Origin: Rhizobium sp. J15
Lineage (GTDB): Bacteria > Pseudomonadota > Alphaproteobacteria > Rhizobiales > Rhizobiaceae
Reading direction: 5' to 3'
Assembly (NCBI RefSeq): GCF_002531825.1
Contig: NZ_NWSX01000003.1
Location: forward strand, 62,001-126,000
Length of the DNA: 64,000 nucleotides
Shown: positions 34,979 to 48,893 of the stretch, piece by piece
Layout of the letters: every line of letters begins with the position of its first letter
Numbering within the stretch: the first letter of the stretch is position 1
The notes under the pieces: generated by a model
Told to the model about the DNA's origin: nothing
Databases searched by the model: none
What the model saw: the letters and a program-made list of their open reading frames with translations, nothing else
Program-made: the position numbers and the translations under genes

Positions 34979-36388
34979 TCAGGCCGAATAGTACATGTCG
35001 TATTCGACTGGGTGCGGCGTCATTTCGAAACGCATCACTTCGGCCATCTTCAGCTCGATGAAGGCATCGATCTGGTCGTCGTCGAAAACGCCGCCGGCCG
35101 TCAAGAACTTGCGGTCCTTGTCGAGGCTTTCGAGCGCTTCGCGCAGAGAGCCGCAGACGGTCGGGATCTTCTTCAGTTCCTTCGGCGGCAGATCGTAGAG
35201 ATCCTTGTCCATGGCCTTGCCGGGATGGATCTTGTTCTTGATGCCGTCGAGGCCGGCCATCAGCATGGCGGCGAAGGCGAGATAGGGGTTGGCAGTCGGA
35301 TCCGGGAAGCGGACTTCGACGCGCTTGGCCTTCGGGTTGGAGCCGAACGGAATGCGGCAGGAGGCCGAGCGGTTGCGGGCCGAGTAGGCCAGCAGGACCG
35401 GCGCTTCGTAACCCGGCACGAGACGCTTGTAGGAGTTCGTCGACGGGTTGGTGAAGGCATTGATTGCCTTGGCATGCTTGATGATGCCGCCAATATAGTA
35501 GAGGCAGCTTTCGGAAAGACCTGCATATTCGTCGCCGGCGAAGGTCGGCTTGCCGCCCTTCCAGATCGACTGATGCACATGCATGCCCGAGCCGTTGTCG
35601 CCGAAGATCGGCTTCGGCATGAAGGTTGCCGTCTTGCCGTAGGCGTTGGCCACCTGGTGCACGACATATTTGTAGATCTGCATCTTGTCGGCGTTGCGCA
35701 CCAGCGTGTCGAACTTGATGCCGAGTTCGTGCTGGGCGGCGGCAACCTCATGGTGATGCTTTTCGACCACGACGCCCATTTCGGCGAGCACCGTCAGCAT
35801 TTCCGAACGCATGTCCTGGGCGCTGTCGACAGGCGGAACCGGGAAATAGCCGCCCTTGACGCGCGGGCGATGGCCGAGGTTGCCGGTCTCATAGTCGGTG
35901 TCGTCGTTCGACGGCAGTTCGGTCGAATCGAGCTTGAAGCCGGTATTGTAGGGATCGGCCTTGTACTTGACGTCGTCGAAAACGAAAAACTCGGCTTCCG
36001 GGCCGACGAAGATCGTGTCGCCGATGCCGGATGCCTTCAGATAGGCTTCGGCCTTCTTGGCGGTGCCGCGTGGATCGCGATTATAGGCCTCGCCGGAGAC
36101 CGGATCGAGGATGTCGCAGACGATAACCATGGTCGACTGAGCGAAGAACGGGTCCATATGCACCGTTTCGGTGTCGGGCATCAGCACCATGTCGGACTCG
36201 TTGATGGCCTTCCAGCCGCCGATCGAAGAGCCGTCGAACATGACGCCGTCAGCGAACATGTCTTCATCGACGCAGGCAACGTCCATCGTCACATGCTGCA
36301 GCTTGCCCTTCGGGTCGGTGAAACGCAGATCGACGAACTTCACGTCGTTTTCCTTGATCTGCTTCAAAATTTCGCTTGCGGTCGCCAT
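34979..36388 (-). CDS. glnA: Glutamine synthetase type I
   Basis: A 469-residue enzyme, same length as E. coli GlnA, that makes glutamine from glutamate, ammonia and ATP in a cytoplasmic dodecamer. Visible landmarks: [19 protein letters not shown] near residue 50, [15 protein letters not shown] [14 protein letters not shown] near residue 265, [17 protein letters not shown], and the adenylylation loop [10 protein letters not shown] near residue 397 with its Tyr, so it can be switched by GlnE. It is the second gene of the glnB-glnA operon (81 bp gap). Confidence 0.98.
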   Translation of the reverse strand: MATASEILKQIKENDVKFVDLRFTDPKGKLQHVTMDVACVDEDMFADGVMFDGSSIGGWKAINESDMVLMPDTETVHMDPFFAQSTMVIVCDILDPVSGEAYNRDPRGTAKKAEAYLKASGIGDTIFVGPEAEFFVFDDVKYKADPYNTGFKLDSTELPSNDDTDYETGNLGHRPRVKGGYFPVPPVDSAQDMRSEMLTVLAEMGVVVEKHHHEVAAAQHELGIKFDTLVRNADKMQIYKYVVHQVANAYGKTATFMPKPIFGDNGSGMHVHQSIWKGGKPTFAGDEYAGLSESCLYYIGGIIKHAKAINAFTNPSTNSYKRLVPGYEAPVLLAYSARNRSASCRIPFGSNPKAKRVEVRFPDPTANPYLAFAAMLMAGLDGIKNKIHPGKAMDKDLYDLPPKELKKIPTVCGSLREALESLDKDRKFLTAGGVFDDDQIDAFIELKMAEVMRFEMTPHPVEYDMYYSA

Positions 36389-36469
36389 TAAATACGTTCC
36401 TCCGATTTACGATAAAAATTGGTGGGTGCTCGTAGACGGTATCGGACTTTGCGCGATTGGCAAAGTGGC

Positions 36470-37152
<683 letters not shown>

Positions 37153-38622
37153 ATGAGCGATCTGTCAGACCTTCTTCTCACACCCGCTGAAATGGCGGCC
37201 GTCGATGCGGCTGCCGCCGCATCGGGCATCGATTCGTTCGGCCTGATGGAGCGGGCGGGTGCTGCCGTCGCCGCGGCCGCGTTGCGGCTTCATCCCGGCT
37301 CTCTGCGTTTCGTCGTGCTCTGCGGCCCCGGCAACAATGGCGGCGATGCCTATGTCGCGGCAAGGCATCTGCAGGAGAGCGGAGCGGCGGTGGCGCTTTT
37401 CCATCTCGGCGATCCCTCCAGGCTGAAGGGCGATGCCGCCCGGGCGCGCTCCGGCTGCACATTGGAGGGACGGGAGCTCCGCCTCTACCAGCCCGCAACA
37501 GGCGATGTCGTCATCGACGGCCTGTTTGGTGCGGGCCTTGGCCGCGAGGTGCCGGAGGATGCGCGCGCCTTGATCCGCCGCGTCACCGAGGTCGGTATTC
37601 CCGTACTTGCCATTGATCTGCCCTCCGGCCTCGATGGCCGCACCGGCAAGGTGCTGGGCGCTGCCTTCCATGCGCACAACACAGTGACCTTCATGACCCG
37701 CAAGCCCGGCCATCTGCTGATGCCGGGCAGGGAGCTTGGCGGTGACTTGCAGGTCTTCGACATCGGCATTCCCGCCCGCATCATCAGGGCCGAGGCGAGC
37801 GGTCTCATCGCCGAGAACACGCCCGATGCCTGGAAGGGCGTGCTGCCGGCGGAGCAATTGGAAACCCATAAATACAAGCGCGGCCATCTGGTCGTCTTTT
37901 CCGGCGAGGCCGATAAGACGGGGGCTGCGCGCATGTCGGCCATCTCGGGCCTGAAGGCCGGCGCCGGTCTGGTGACGATTGCCGCCCCCCGGGCGGCGAT
38001 GGCTGCGAATGCGGCGCATCTGACCGCCGTCATGCTGCATGCGGTGGATGACGAAGCCGAACTCGAAGACTGGCTCTCCGACCGGCGGATACAGACTTTC
38101 ATTCTCGGCCCCGGTTTCGGCGTCGGCGCCAGGGCGCGGGGTTTCGTCAAGGTCCTTGCCGAGCGCCGGCTCCTGCTCGATGCCGACGGCATCTCTTCCT
38201 TCAAGGACGATCCGGAGCAGCTTTACGATCTTTTTCACGGCGAGCCGCGTCTGGTGCTGACGCCGCATGAAGGTGAGTTCGCGCGGCTCTTTCCCGATAT
38301 TGGCGCCGACGAGACGCTCGGCAAGGTGGACAAGGCCGTGGCCGCCGCGCGGCGCGCCAATGCCGCCATCGTTTATAAGGGGGCGGACACCGTCATTGCC
38401 TCGCCGGACGGGCGCGCGCTCATCAATACCAATGCCCCGGTCTGGCTCGCGACCGCCGGTTCCGGCGACGTGCTTGCGGGGATCATCGGCGGATTGCTCG
38501 CACAGGGCCTGCCGGCTTTCGAGGCTGCGGCTGCCGGCGTCTGGCTACATGGAGAGGCCGGCCGTCGCGCCGGCAAGGGGCTGACGGCGGAGGAACTCGC
38601 AGCCGAGGTGTTGCCGCTTTAG
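37153..38622 (+). CDS. nnr: Bifunctional NAD(P)HX epimerase / ADP-dependent dehydratase
   Basis: A 489-residue metabolite-repair enzyme that restores hydrated NADH and NADPH. The N-terminal YjeF_N epimerase (about residues 1-210) has VVLCGPGNNGGDAYVAARHL and IDGLFGAGLGREV. The C-terminal carbohydrate-kinase-like dehydratase (about residues 225-485) has HKYKRGHLVVFSGEADKTGAARM, LTPHEGEFARLFP, VYKGADTVI and the anion-hole TAGSGDVLAGIIGGLLAQG. The ATG at 37153 was used; a TTG four codons upstream is less likely. It is a stand-alone gene divergent from glnB. Confidence 0.93.
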   Translation: MSDLSDLLLTPAEMAAVDAAAAASGIDSFGLMERAGAAVAAAALRLHPGSLRFVVLCGPGNNGGDAYVAARHLQESGAAVALFHLGDPSRLKGDAARARSGCTLEGRELRLYQPATGDVVIDGLFGAGLGREVPEDARALIRRVTEVGIPVLAIDLPSGLDGRTGKVLGAAFHAHNTVTFMTRKPGHLLMPGRELGGDLQVFDIGIPARIIRAEASGLIAENTPDAWKGVLPAEQLETHKYKRGHLVVFSGEADKTGAARMSAISGLKAGAGLVTIAAPRAAMAANAAHLTAVMLHAVDDEAELEDWLSDRRIQTFILGPGFGVGARARGFVKVLAERRLLLDADGISSFKDDPEQLYDLFHGEPRLVLTPHEGEFARLFPDIGADETLGKVDKAVAAARRANAAIVYKGADTVIASPDGRALINTNAPVWLATAGSGDVLAGIIGGLLAQGLPAFEAAAAGVWLHGEAGRRAGKGLTAEELAAEVLPL

Positions 38623-38670
38623 CGCCTCGCTTCTTTCCAGAGACACAAACGACGCTGCAACAGTTTAAAT

Positions 38671-38718
38671 TACTGCATAATTCCTTAGATCGATTTCGAT
38701 TTAAGGAATTATGCAGTA
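38671..38718. repeat. Rhizobial intergenic palindromic element, copy 2
   Basis: 17-bp perfect arms (38671-38687 / 38702-38718; outer sequence TACTGCATAATTCC) with an inner imperfect AGATCGA/TCGATTT. The same palindrome, degraded, occurs at 19775-19819. Confidence 0.8.
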
Positions 38719-38778
38719 GGTCTCGGGGTAATGGATTTCCGGTTTTCTGTGTAAGTCTGTCTTCCGATGGAGGCTCGA

Positions 38779-39801
38779 ATGAGTGTTGGCCTGATCGCCC
38801 TTCTTGACGATGTCGCGGCTTTGGCCAAGGTGGCTGCGGCGTCCCTCGACGATATTGCCGGCCAGGCCGCCAAGGCAGGCGCGAAAGCGGCGGGCGTCGT
38901 CATCGATGACGCGGCAGTCACACCGCGCTACGTCACCGGCTTTTCGGCAGCGCGCGAATTACCGATCATCGGCAAGATCGCCATCGGTTCGTTGAAGAAC
39001 AAGCTTCTGATCCTGCTCCCGGCAGCCCTCATCCTCAGCCTTGTCGCGCCGCAGGCGATCACGCCGCTGCTCATGATCGGCGGGCTTTATCTCTGCTACG
39101 AGGGCGTGGAAAAAGTCTACGCGCTGGTCATGCCGCATGCGGCTCACGCCCACGAGTCGGCACTTGAGGCGACAAGCCTCGATGCCAAATCGATAGAAGA
39201 CGAGAAGGTCGCCGGCGCGATCAAGACGGATTTCATTCTGTCGGCCGAAATCATGGCGATTACGCTCAGTGCGGTGCCGCCAGGCAGCATGCTCACGCAG
39301 GCCGTCATCCTTGCCGTCGTCGGATTGGGCATAACCGCCGCTGTCTATGGCGGCGTGGCGCTTATCGTCAAGGCAGACGATTTCGGCCTGATGCTGGCGC
39401 GCGTGCGCACCGCATCTGCGATGGGCGCCATCCTGCGTTCGATCGGAAAGGGCCTTGTCACTGGCATGCCTTATTTCCTGAAACTCCTCGGCATCGTCGG
39501 AACCGCCGCCATGATCTGGGTCGGCGGCGGCATCATCGTTCATGGCCTCGAAGCTTATGGGTTCGGCGGCCTTGCGCATCTGATCCATGATGCCGGCGAG
39601 GCGATTGCGCATGCCGTTCCCGTTCTGCCATCCGTGCTGCGCTGGATCGTCGAGGCCGCGGGAGCGGGCATTATCGGTATCGTTGCCGGTCTGGTCGCAA
39701 TCCCGCTCGCAGGCTACGTCGTCTCGCCGGCGTGGCGATATCTCAAATCGCTTCTGCCTCGCCGCCGGCAAAAAGAAGCGCTGGCGGACGAGAAGAAGTG
39801 A
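38779..39801 (+). CDS. DUF808 (YedI-like) inner-membrane protein
   Basis: A 340-residue polytopic membrane protein of the DUF808/YedI family. MSVGLIALLDDVAALAKVAA at the N-terminus and DDAAVTPRYVTGFSAARELP followed by IIGKIAIGSLKNKLLILLPA are family hallmarks. About six hydrophobic segments follow, and a basic C-terminus (LLPRRRQKE). The ATG at 38779 is favoured because GGAGG lies 5 bp upstream; an ATG at 38767 is also in frame. No biochemical role is established for the family. Confidence 0.9.
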   Translation: MSVGLIALLDDVAALAKVAAASLDDIAGQAAKAGAKAAGVVIDDAAVTPRYVTGFSAARELPIIGKIAIGSLKNKLLILLPAALILSLVAPQAITPLLMIGGLYLCYEGVEKVYALVMPHAAHAHESALEATSLDAKSIEDEKVAGAIKTDFILSAEIMAITLSAVPPGSMLTQAVILAVVGLGITAAVYGGVALIVKADDFGLMLARVRTASAMGAILRSIGKGLVTGMPYFLKLLGIVGTAAMIWVGGGIIVHGLEAYGFGGLAHLIHDAGEAIAHAVPVLPSVLRWIVEAAGAGIIGIVAGLVAIPLAGYVVSPAWRYLKSLLPRRRQKEALADEKK

Positions 39802-39938
39802 AGCAACTCAAAATGCTTCAGCGGTCTCAAATGCCGCGGCTTTCCCGACGTTCCATCCAGCCTGCGCTTGAAACGGACGAATAGTGATCCGCATGCGGCG
39901 ATGATTGCCCATGCGGTCATCGCCCAGCGATGAACTGA

Positions 39939-40745
39939 CTATTTCGCCAATGCCTGCTGCAGGGCGATCGCTCCATGCGGCGCATTGACCTTGCCCTCAT
40001 GGATCATGAAGGCGAAGACATCGCGCGGTTCGGCCTTCACCTTGCCATCCTTATCGATCAGCGGCAGATCGTCCGGGACCTTGCCTTCGGCCCAGGTCTC
40101 GAGCCGCTTTGCCCAGGCCTTCAGGTCCTTGTCGGGGTAGCAGGTGGGAATGTCATCCGATCCTTTCTGCAGCCTCGCATAGACGAAATCGGCCGTCACA
40201 TCGGCGATCATCGGATATTCGAAATGTTCGGCGCAAACAGGCGCCACGCCGTATTTTGCCAGCAGCGCGACGAACTCCGGTACCTTGAAGGAATCGTGGC
40301 GCACCTCGACGACGTGCTGCAGCTTCAGCCCGTCCTGCTTTTCCGGCAGCAGCTTCAGGAAGGCCTCGAAATCCTCCGCATCGAACTTCTTGGTCGGTGC
40401 GAACTGCCAGAGCAGCGGCCCGAGATGGTCGCCGAGTTCGCTGATCCCGGACGAGAGGAAGCGCTCCATCGATTCACCGGCCTCGGCGAGCACCCGCCGA
40501 TTGGTGACGAACCGCGTCGCCTTCAGCGAAAAAATGAACCCGTCGGGCACATCCGCCGCCCATTTCGCAAAGACCGCAGGCTTTTGCGTGCTGTAATAGG
40601 TGCCGTTGACCTCGATGACCTTCAACTGGCGGCTGGCATAATGCAGCTCGTCCTTCTGTTTGAGGTCATCAGGAAAGAAATGCCCGCGCCAGGGCTCGAA
40701 GGTCCAGCCGCCGATGCCGGTGCGGATAGTGCCGGATTTCGTCAT
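39939..40745 (-). CDS. DUF72 family protein
   Basis: A 268-residue TIM-barrel-like protein of the DUF72 (YecE) family. GTIRTGIGGWTFEPWRGHFF at the N-terminus, EVNGTYYSTQKPAVFAKWAA (ExNxTFY-type motif), GDHLGPLLWQFAP and VEVRHDSF are the conserved stretches, including the Glu, Asn and His/Asp expected in the pocket. Enzymatic function is unknown. It is 24 bp downstream of the acetyltransferase gene and can be in one transcript with uvrA. Confidence 0.9.
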   Translation of the reverse strand: MTKSGTIRTGIGGWTFEPWRGHFFPDDLKQKDELHYASRQLKVIEVNGTYYSTQKPAVFAKWAADVPDGFIFSLKATRFVTNRRVLAEAGESMERFLSSGISELGDHLGPLLWQFAPTKKFDAEDFEAFLKLLPEKQDGLKLQHVVEVRHDSFKVPEFVALLAKYGVAPVCAEHFEYPMIADVTADFVYARLQKGSDDIPTCYPDKDLKAWAKRLETWAEGKVPDDLPLIDKDGKVKAEPRDVFAFMIHEGKVNAPHGAIALQQALAK

Positions 40746-40769
40746 GTCGTCCTCCCCTTTGGCAGCCGC

Positions 40770-41231
40770 TCAGGCCGCAACAATCTCTTTCGCCATGTCG
40801 ACGAGCGTCCATCCTGGCCGATAAGGATTTGGCCGGCGACCCGTTTCCTGAAATCCGAAGGCAAGATAAAGCGCGACGTTCCGCTCCATCCGCGCATTCG
40901 TATAGAGCCGGATCTCCGGCACGGCCCATTCCCGCGCCTTGCCTTCCAGCCAGTTGAGCATCGCAAGCCCGTGCCCGGCAGCCTGAAAGGCGGGCGAGAC
41001 CGCGATGCTGAACAGCATGAGGTGGTCGGGATGCTGCTCGACGACCACGAGGCCGGCCGTTTCATCGCCGATCTCGCGCAGCCAGACCTCGCCCCGTTCG
41101 ATGCGCGGCGCGTAATCCTCCGTTGCCGGCACCGGTGGAGCGCCGAAAAATTCGGTATAGGGCAGATAGGCGGCTGCCGTCAGCGTCATGATCGTTTGGA
41201 GATCGTCGCGCGACGCCAGCCTCATCCTCAT
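40770..41231 (-). CDS. GNAT-family N-acetyltransferase
   Basis: A 153-residue GNAT protein. The acetyl-CoA-binding motif A appears as [20 protein letters not shown] (usual R/QxxGxG/A partly altered to QAAGHG) and the later [12 protein letters not shown] is motif B. The start ATG at 41231 overlaps the uvrA stop (ATGA), so translation is coupled to uvrA; a second ATG at 41225 is two codons later. Substrate unknown. Confidence 0.9.
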   Translation of the reverse strand: MRMRLASRDDLQTIMTLTAAAYLPYTEFFGAPPVPATEDYAPRIERGEVWLREIGDETAGLVVVEQHPDHLMLFSIAVSPAFQAAGHGLAMLNWLEGKAREWAVPEIRLYTNARMERNVALYLAFGFQETGRRPNPYRPGWTLVDMAKEIVAA

Positions 41232-44149
41232 TCCGCCGCAGCCGCCCTTTTCGCCGGCCGCCGCTCCAGCAACTCCTTGAGGAACTGACCGGTATAGGAG
41301 CGCTTCTCCTTGACGATCGCCTCCGGCGTGCCTGTGGCGACGATCTCGCCGCCGCCATCGCCGCCTTCGGGACCGAAGTCGAGCACCCAGTCGGCGGTCT
41401 TGATGACTTCGAGATTGTGCTCGATCACCACCACCGAATTGCCCTGGTTGACCAGTTCGTGCAGCATTTCGAGCAGCTTGGCGACGTCGTGGAAATGCAG
41501 GCCGGTGGTCGGTTCGTCGAGAATATAGAGCGTGCGCCCGGTCGAGCGCTTCGACAGTTCCTTGGCGAGCTTGACGCGCTGCGCCTCGCCGCCGGAAAGC
41601 GTATTGGCCTGCTGGCCGACCTTGATATAGCCAAGGCCGACATCCTTCAGCGATTGCAGCTTGTCGCGCACGGCAGGCACCGCCGCGAAGAAATCGACGC
41701 CTTCTTCGACCGTCATGTCGAGCACGTCGGCGATCGATTTCTGCTTGAAGGTGACGTCCAGCGTCTCTCTGTTGTAGCGCTTGCCGTGGCAGACGTCGCA
41801 GGTGACGTAGACATCGGGCAGGAAGTGCATCTCGATCTTGATGACGCCGTCGCCTTGGCAGGCCTCGCATCGTCCGCCCTTGACGTTGAAGGAGAAGCGG
41901 CCCGGCTGGTAGCCGCGCGCCTTGGCTTCCGGCAGCCCGGCAAACCAATCGCGGATCGGCGTGAAGGCGCCCGTATAAGTCGCCGGATTCGACCGCGGCG
42001 TGCGGCCGATCGGCGACTGGTCGATGTCGATCACCTTGTCGATATGTTCGAAACCATCGATCCGGTCGTGATCGGCAGGAATTTCACGCGCGCCCATGAC
42101 GCGGCGCGCCGCCGATTTATACAGCGTCTCGATCAGGAAGGTGGACTTGCCGCCGCCCGAAACACCCGTCACCGCCGTGAAGACGCCGAGCGGGATCGAG
42201 GCGGTGACGTTCTTCAAATTGTTGCCGCGCGCGCCGACCACCTTGATCTCGCGGCCCTTCTTCGGCTTGCGGCGCTCGTCGGGAACCGGCACGCCGAGCT
42301 CGCCGGAGAGATATTTGCCGGTCAGCGACTTCGGATTGGCCATGATATCCTGCGGCGTGCCGTGGGCGATGACCTGGCCGCCATGAATGCCGGCGGCCGG
42401 GCCGATATCGACCACGTCGTCGGCCGTCAGGATCGCGTCCTCGTCATGTTCGACGACAATGACCGTATTGCCGATATCGCGCAGGTGCTTCAGCGTGTCG
42501 AGCAGCCGGGCGTTGTCGCGCTGATGCAGGCCGATCGAAGGTTCGTCGAGCACGTATAGCACGCCCGTCAGCCCCGATCCGATCTGCGAGGCGAGCCGGA
42601 TGCGCTGGCTCTCGCCGCCCGACAAGGTGCCGGAATTGCGCGACAGGCTGAGATATTCCAGGCCGACATCGTTGAGGAAGCGCAGCCGGTCGCGGATTTC
42701 CTTGAGGATGCGGACGGCGATCTCGTTCTGCTTGGCATTGAAGCTTGCCGGCAGCGCCTCGAACCAGTCGCGCGCAACGCGGATCGACATGGCGGTCACT
42801 TCGCCGATATGCAGCGTGTTGATCTTCACCGCCAGCGCTTCAGGCTTCAGGCGGAAGCCGTTGCAGGCGGGGCAGGGGGCTGCCGACATGAAACGCTCGA
42901 TATCCTCACGCGCCCAGGCAGAATCCGTCTCTTTCCAGCGGCGCTCGAGATTGGTGATGATGCCTTCGAAATTCTTGTGGGTCGTATAGGAGCGGGCGCC
43001 GTCTGCGTAGTGGAACTCGATCTTGTCGTCGGTGCCGTTGAGGATGACGTCCTTCGCCTCGTCGGAAAGATCCTTCCAGCGGGTGCCGAGCTTGAAGCCG
43101 TAATGCTTGCCGAGCGCTTCCAGCGTCTGGTTGTAATAGGGCGAGGTCGACTTGGCCCAAGGCGCGATCGCGCCGTCGCGCAGCGTCCGCTCGGGCTCGG
43201 GCACGATCAGGTCGGGATCGATCTTCTGCTGCGCGCCGAGGCCGTCGCAGGTCGGGCAGGCGCCGAAGGGGTTGTTGAAAGAGAACAGCCGGGGTTCGAT
43301 TTCCGGGATGGTGAAGCCGGAGACGGGGCAGGCGAACTTTTCCGAAAACAGCACGCGCTCATGCGTTTCGTTCAGCGATTTGTTGGCCGCGCCGCCGGCC
43401 GAGGTCTCTTCCGGCGGCAGCGGCTTGTCGGCGAATTCGGCGATAGCAAGCCCGTCGGCGAGCTTCAGCGAGGTTTCAAGACTATCCGCCAGACGAGCCG
43501 AGACGTCGGAGCGAACGACGATGCGGTCGACCACCACGTCGATGTCATGCTTGTATTTCTTGTCGAGAGCGGGCGCCTCGGCGATCTCGTAGAACTGGCC
43601 GTCCACCTTGACGCGCTGGAAGCCCTTCTTCATCAGCTCCGCCAGTTCCTTCTTGTATTCGCCCTTGCGCCCGCGCACGAGCGGCGCGAGGATATAAAGA
43701 CGGGTGCCTTCACCGAAATCAAGGATGCGGTCGACCATCTGGCTGACGGTCTGGCTCTCGATCGGCAGGCCGGTCGCCGGCGAATAGGGAACGCCGACGC
43801 GGGCAAAGAGCAGGCGCATATAGTCGTAAATTTCGGTAACGGTGCCGACCGTCGAGCGCGGATTGCGCGAGGTGGTCTTCTGCTCGATCGAGATCGCCGG
43901 CGACAGCCCGTCGATCTGGTCGACATCGGGCTTTTGCATCATTTCGAGGAACTGCCGGGCATAGGCCGACAGGCTCTCGACATAGCGCCGCTGGCCTTCG
44001 GCATAGATCGTGTCGAAGGCAAGCGACGATTTGCCCGAGCCCGAAAGCCCGGTCATGACGATCAGCTTGTTGCGCGGCAGATCGAGATCGATGCTCTTCA
44101 GATTGTGCTCGCGCGCGCCGCGGATGGAGATCGTCTTCAGTTCGCTCAT
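41228..44149 (-). CDS. uvrA: Excinuclease ABC subunit UvrA
   Basis: A 973-residue damage-recognition ATPase (E. coli 940) for nucleotide excision repair. N-terminal Walker [21 protein letters not shown], signatures [16 protein letters not shown] and [16 protein letters not shown], and the second Walker [17 protein letters not shown] are intact. The C-terminal zinc module is complete (CEACQGDG ... CDVCHGKRY). In the N-terminal module the first pair reads CPVSG instead of CPxCG, so one cysteine is replaced by serine while [10 protein letters not shown] is kept. Transcription starts in the region shared with ssb, which contains a LexA box. Confidence 0.97.
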   Translation of the reverse strand: MSELKTISIRGAREHNLKSIDLDLPRNKLIVMTGLSGSGKSSLAFDTIYAEGQRRYVESLSAYARQFLEMMQKPDVDQIDGLSPAISIEQKTTSRNPRSTVGTVTEIYDYMRLLFARVGVPYSPATGLPIESQTVSQMVDRILDFGEGTRLYILAPLVRGRKGEYKKELAELMKKGFQRVKVDGQFYEIAEAPALDKKYKHDIDVVVDRIVVRSDVSARLADSLETSLKLADGLAIAEFADKPLPPEETSAGGAANKSLNETHERVLFSEKFACPVSGFTIPEIEPRLFSFNNPFGACPTCDGLGAQQKIDPDLIVPEPERTLRDGAIAPWAKSTSPYYNQTLEALGKHYGFKLGTRWKDLSDEAKDVILNGTDDKIEFHYADGARSYTTHKNFEGIITNLERRWKETDSAWAREDIERFMSAAPCPACNGFRLKPEALAVKINTLHIGEVTAMSIRVARDWFEALPASFNAKQNEIAVRILKEIRDRLRFLNDVGLEYLSLSRNSGTLSGGESQRIRLASQIGSGLTGVLYVLDEPSIGLHQRDNARLLDTLKHLRDIGNTVIVVEHDEDAILTADDVVDIGPAAGIHGGQVIAHGTPQDIMANPKSLTGKYLSGELGVPVPDERRKPKKGREIKVVGARGNNLKNVTASIPLGVFTAVTGVSGGGKSTFLIETLYKSAARRVMGAREIPADHDRIDGFEHIDKVIDIDQSPIGRTPRSNPATYTGAFTPIRDWFAGLPEAKARGYQPGRFSFNVKGGRCEACQGDGVIKIEMHFLPDVYVTCDVCHGKRYNRETLDVTFKQKSIADVLDMTVEEGVDFFAAVPAVRDKLQSLKDVGLGYIKVGQQANTLSGGEAQRVKLAKELSKRSTGRTLYILDEPTTGLHFHDVAKLLEMLHELVNQGNSVVVIEHNLEVIKTADWVLDFGPEGGDGGGEIVATGTPEAIVKEKRSYTGQFLKELLERRPAKRAAAAE

Positions 44150-44248
44150 CGTCTCTGCTTTGGTTTTCTGGATAACAGCCCTTATTTAGTGATGCAGACC
44201 GGCGAGTCGAGGCTGAATATCCGGGAAGGTTCAAGGTTTTCGATTCTG

Positions 44249-44277
44249 TTGACAGGATCATACGGATAAACTAGAAC
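44249..44277 (+). promoter_or_regulatory. Candidate sigma70 promoter of ssb
   Basis: TTGACA (44249-44254), 17-bp spacer, TAGAAC (44272-44277). The -35 is perfect and the -10 matches four of six positions. The LexA box overlaps the -10. The leader to the ssb start would be about 150 nt. Confidence 0.55.
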
Positions 44278-44288
44278 AAATAAAGAAC
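44274..44288. promoter_or_regulatory. LexA (SOS) box between uvrA and ssb
   Basis: GAAC-N7-GAAC (44274-44277, 44285-44288), the direct-repeat operator used by alphaproteobacterial LexA. It lies 125 bp from the uvrA start and 146 bp from the ssb start, so it can repress both genes. Confidence 0.88.
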
Positions 44289-44433
44289 AAAATTCCTGAT
44301 GAATGCATGTCGCTTTCTGATGGGAGAAACATGTGGATTAACGACCATTTACGCGCATCGGCGCTCCGTGATGGTTTAAGGTGCGCCGATCGATTGAAAC
44401 GCCGCCGGGCAGGGCGGCAGGCAGGGTGAGAAG

Positions 44434-44952
44434 ATGGCTGGTAGCGTAAACAAGGTAATTCTGGTTGGAAACGTGGGTGCAGACCCCGAAATCCGCCGCA
44501 CGCAGGACGGCCGGCCGATCGCCAATCTTCGTATCGCGACCTCGGAGACCTGGCGCGACCGCAATTCCGGCGAACGCCGCGAAAAGACCGAATGGCATAC
44601 CGTCGTCGTCTTCAACGAGGGCCTGTGCAAGGTCGTCGAGCAATATGTGAAGAAGGGCGCCAAGCTCTATATCGAAGGCCAGCTGCAGACCCGCAAGTGG
44701 CAGGACCAGCAGGGCCAGGACCGCTACTCGACGGAAGTGGTGCTGCAGGGCTTCAGCTCGACGCTGACCATGCTCGACGGCCGCGGTGATGGCGGCGGTG
44801 CGAGCTCCGGCTTCGGCGGCGGCCGTGGCGGCGGCAGCAGCAACAATGATTACGGCGATGACTACGGCGCGCCGTCCTCGTCCTCATCGTCCAGCCGCGG
44901 CGGTGGCGGCGGCAACTTCTCGCGCGATCTCGACGACGACATCCCGTTCTGA
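44434..44952 (+). CDS. ssb: Single-stranded DNA-binding protein
   Basis: A 172-residue SSB (E. coli 178). The OB-fold covers about residues 1-112 ([60 protein letters not shown]). A Gly/Ser-rich flexible linker follows, and the acidic tip DLDDDIPF recruits repair and replication partners. Linkage to uvrA under a shared LexA box is a classic arrangement. A strong terminator follows. Confidence 0.97.
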   Translation: MAGSVNKVILVGNVGADPEIRRTQDGRPIANLRIATSETWRDRNSGERREKTEWHTVVVFNEGLCKVVEQYVKKGAKLYIEGQLQTRKWQDQQGQDRYSTEVVLQGFSSTLTMLDGRGDGGGASSGFGGGRGGGSSNNDYGDDYGAPSSSSSSSRGGGGGNFSRDLDDDIPF

Positions 44953-44982
44953 TCGGCGGCCTTTCCCGAGTGAAAGACTTGA

Positions 44983-45018
44983 GAGCATGATGCCTTGAAC
45001 GGCGTCATGCTCTTTTTG
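44983..45018 (+). terminator. Terminator of ssb
   Basis: 12-bp stem with one G-U pair (44983-44994 / 45001-45012), 6-nt loop, then TTTTT. The arms (GAGCATGATGCC / GGCGTCATGCTC) also resemble a frequent rhizobial repeat. Confidence 0.88.
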
Positions 45019-45067
45019 TTGATTTCGATCGGGATGATTAAGTCCTAAAAGACTGAAGGATCTGCGC

Positions 45068-45715
45068 TCAGCGCGGTGTCGCGCTGATGAGATTGAAGGC
45101 CGATTTCGCACCGTCGACGACGAATTGCACCGCCAGCGCGGCCAGGATGACACCGAGAAGCCGCGTCAGGATCGCCCGGCCGGTGACGCCGAGGAAACGG
45201 TCGAGCCTTTCGGCGATGAGCAGCATGAGAAAGGTCAGCAGCAGATTGGCGGCAATGACCGCGATGAGCTGGGCTTTTTCGACGGTGGTCGGTAGCGTGC
45301 CCGCAAGCAGGATCGTCGCCGAGATCGCGCCCGGGCCTGCGATCAGCGGCAAGGCGAGCGGGAAGACGGCGACATTCTCGATATGATCCTTGGTGACGGC
45401 AGCCTCCGAGGCCTTCTCCTTGCGCTCCTGGCGCCTCTCGAAGACCATTTCGAAGGCGATCCAGAAGAGCAGCAGCCCGCCCGCGATACGGAAGGCGCCG
45501 ATCGAGATGCCGAGAACGCCGAGCACGCTTGAACCGAACAGAGCGAAGACGGCGAGGATGATGAAGGCGATGGTCGAGCCGCGCAGCGCCACCTGGGTGC
45601 GCTGGGCTCGGCTCATGCCGATCGTCAGCCCCAGGAAGATGGGCGCCAGCCCAGGCGGATCGATGGTGACGATGAGCGTCGTAAAGGCGTTGATCAGTTG
45701 GTCGGCGCTTGCCAT
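45068..45715 (-). CDS. MarC-family membrane protein
   Basis: A 215-residue protein with six hydrophobic segments, as usual for MarC/YhgN. TTLIVTIDPPGLAPIFLGLT near residue 12 and FPLALPLIAGPGAISATILL near residue 115 are the two conserved Pro-rich stretches. The ATG at 45715 was chosen because GGGAGAGACG precedes it and the family begins at this point; an ATG 13 codons earlier (45754) is possible. Despite its name MarC is not shown to confer drug resistance. Function unknown. Confidence 0.88.
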   Translation of the reverse strand: MASADQLINAFTTLIVTIDPPGLAPIFLGLTIGMSRAQRTQVALRGSTIAFIILAVFALFGSSVLGVLGISIGAFRIAGGLLLFWIAFEMVFERRQERKEKASEAAVTKDHIENVAVFPLALPLIAGPGAISATILLAGTLPTTVEKAQLIAVIAANLLLTFLMLLIAERLDRFLGVTGRAILTRLLGVILAALAVQFVVDGAKSAFNLISATPR

Positions 45716-45876
45716 CGTCTCTCCCGAACCCCAGATGAATGCCTGGGTTTTCATGATTGTGAAGCGGGGATTCCGATTTGGCAAATAGCCCTCGGTGGAT
45801 TGTCCGCTCCAAGCGTGAAAACCGCTTGCCTTACCCTTTTTAAACCGCAAAAGCCTGTTCAAAACCCGCTCGGAAA

Positions 45877-45906
45877 TTGGCGCGGGAACGGGCTTTCCGC
45901 TATAAA
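45877..45906 (+). promoter_or_regulatory. Candidate sigma70 promoter of gyrA
   Basis: TTGGCG (45877-45882), 18-bp spacer, TATAAA (45901-45906), placing transcription start near 45913 and leaving a leader of about 30 nt before the TTG start codon. Confidence 0.5.
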
Positions 45907-45941
45907 TCTTCAAGTGATTCTAGAAGAGATCGTGATCTGTT

Positions 45942-48746
<2,805 letters not shown>

Positions 48747-48755
48747 TTAAGAAAG

Positions 48756-48784
48756 GGGCGGCTTCGAGCCGCCCTTTTCTTTTG
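48756..48784 (+). terminator. Terminator of gyrA
   Basis: 8-bp perfect stem (48756-48763 / 48767-48774) with TCG loop, followed by TTTTCTTTT. Confidence 0.88.
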
Positions 48785-48893
48785 ATGGCCTGGGACCCTG
48801 CCAGCCATGGCATTTTTGCTTCTTGGGCAGACTTCCAATGCCATCTTCGGTACGGGCATGAAACCTTCTGATTTTTAAGCCGTTATTGCGCTT

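Noticed and set aside
38767..38778. Upstream ATG for the DUF808 gene
   Set aside because: The GGAGG that overlaps this ATG is well placed for the ATG at 38779, so the later start was preferred.
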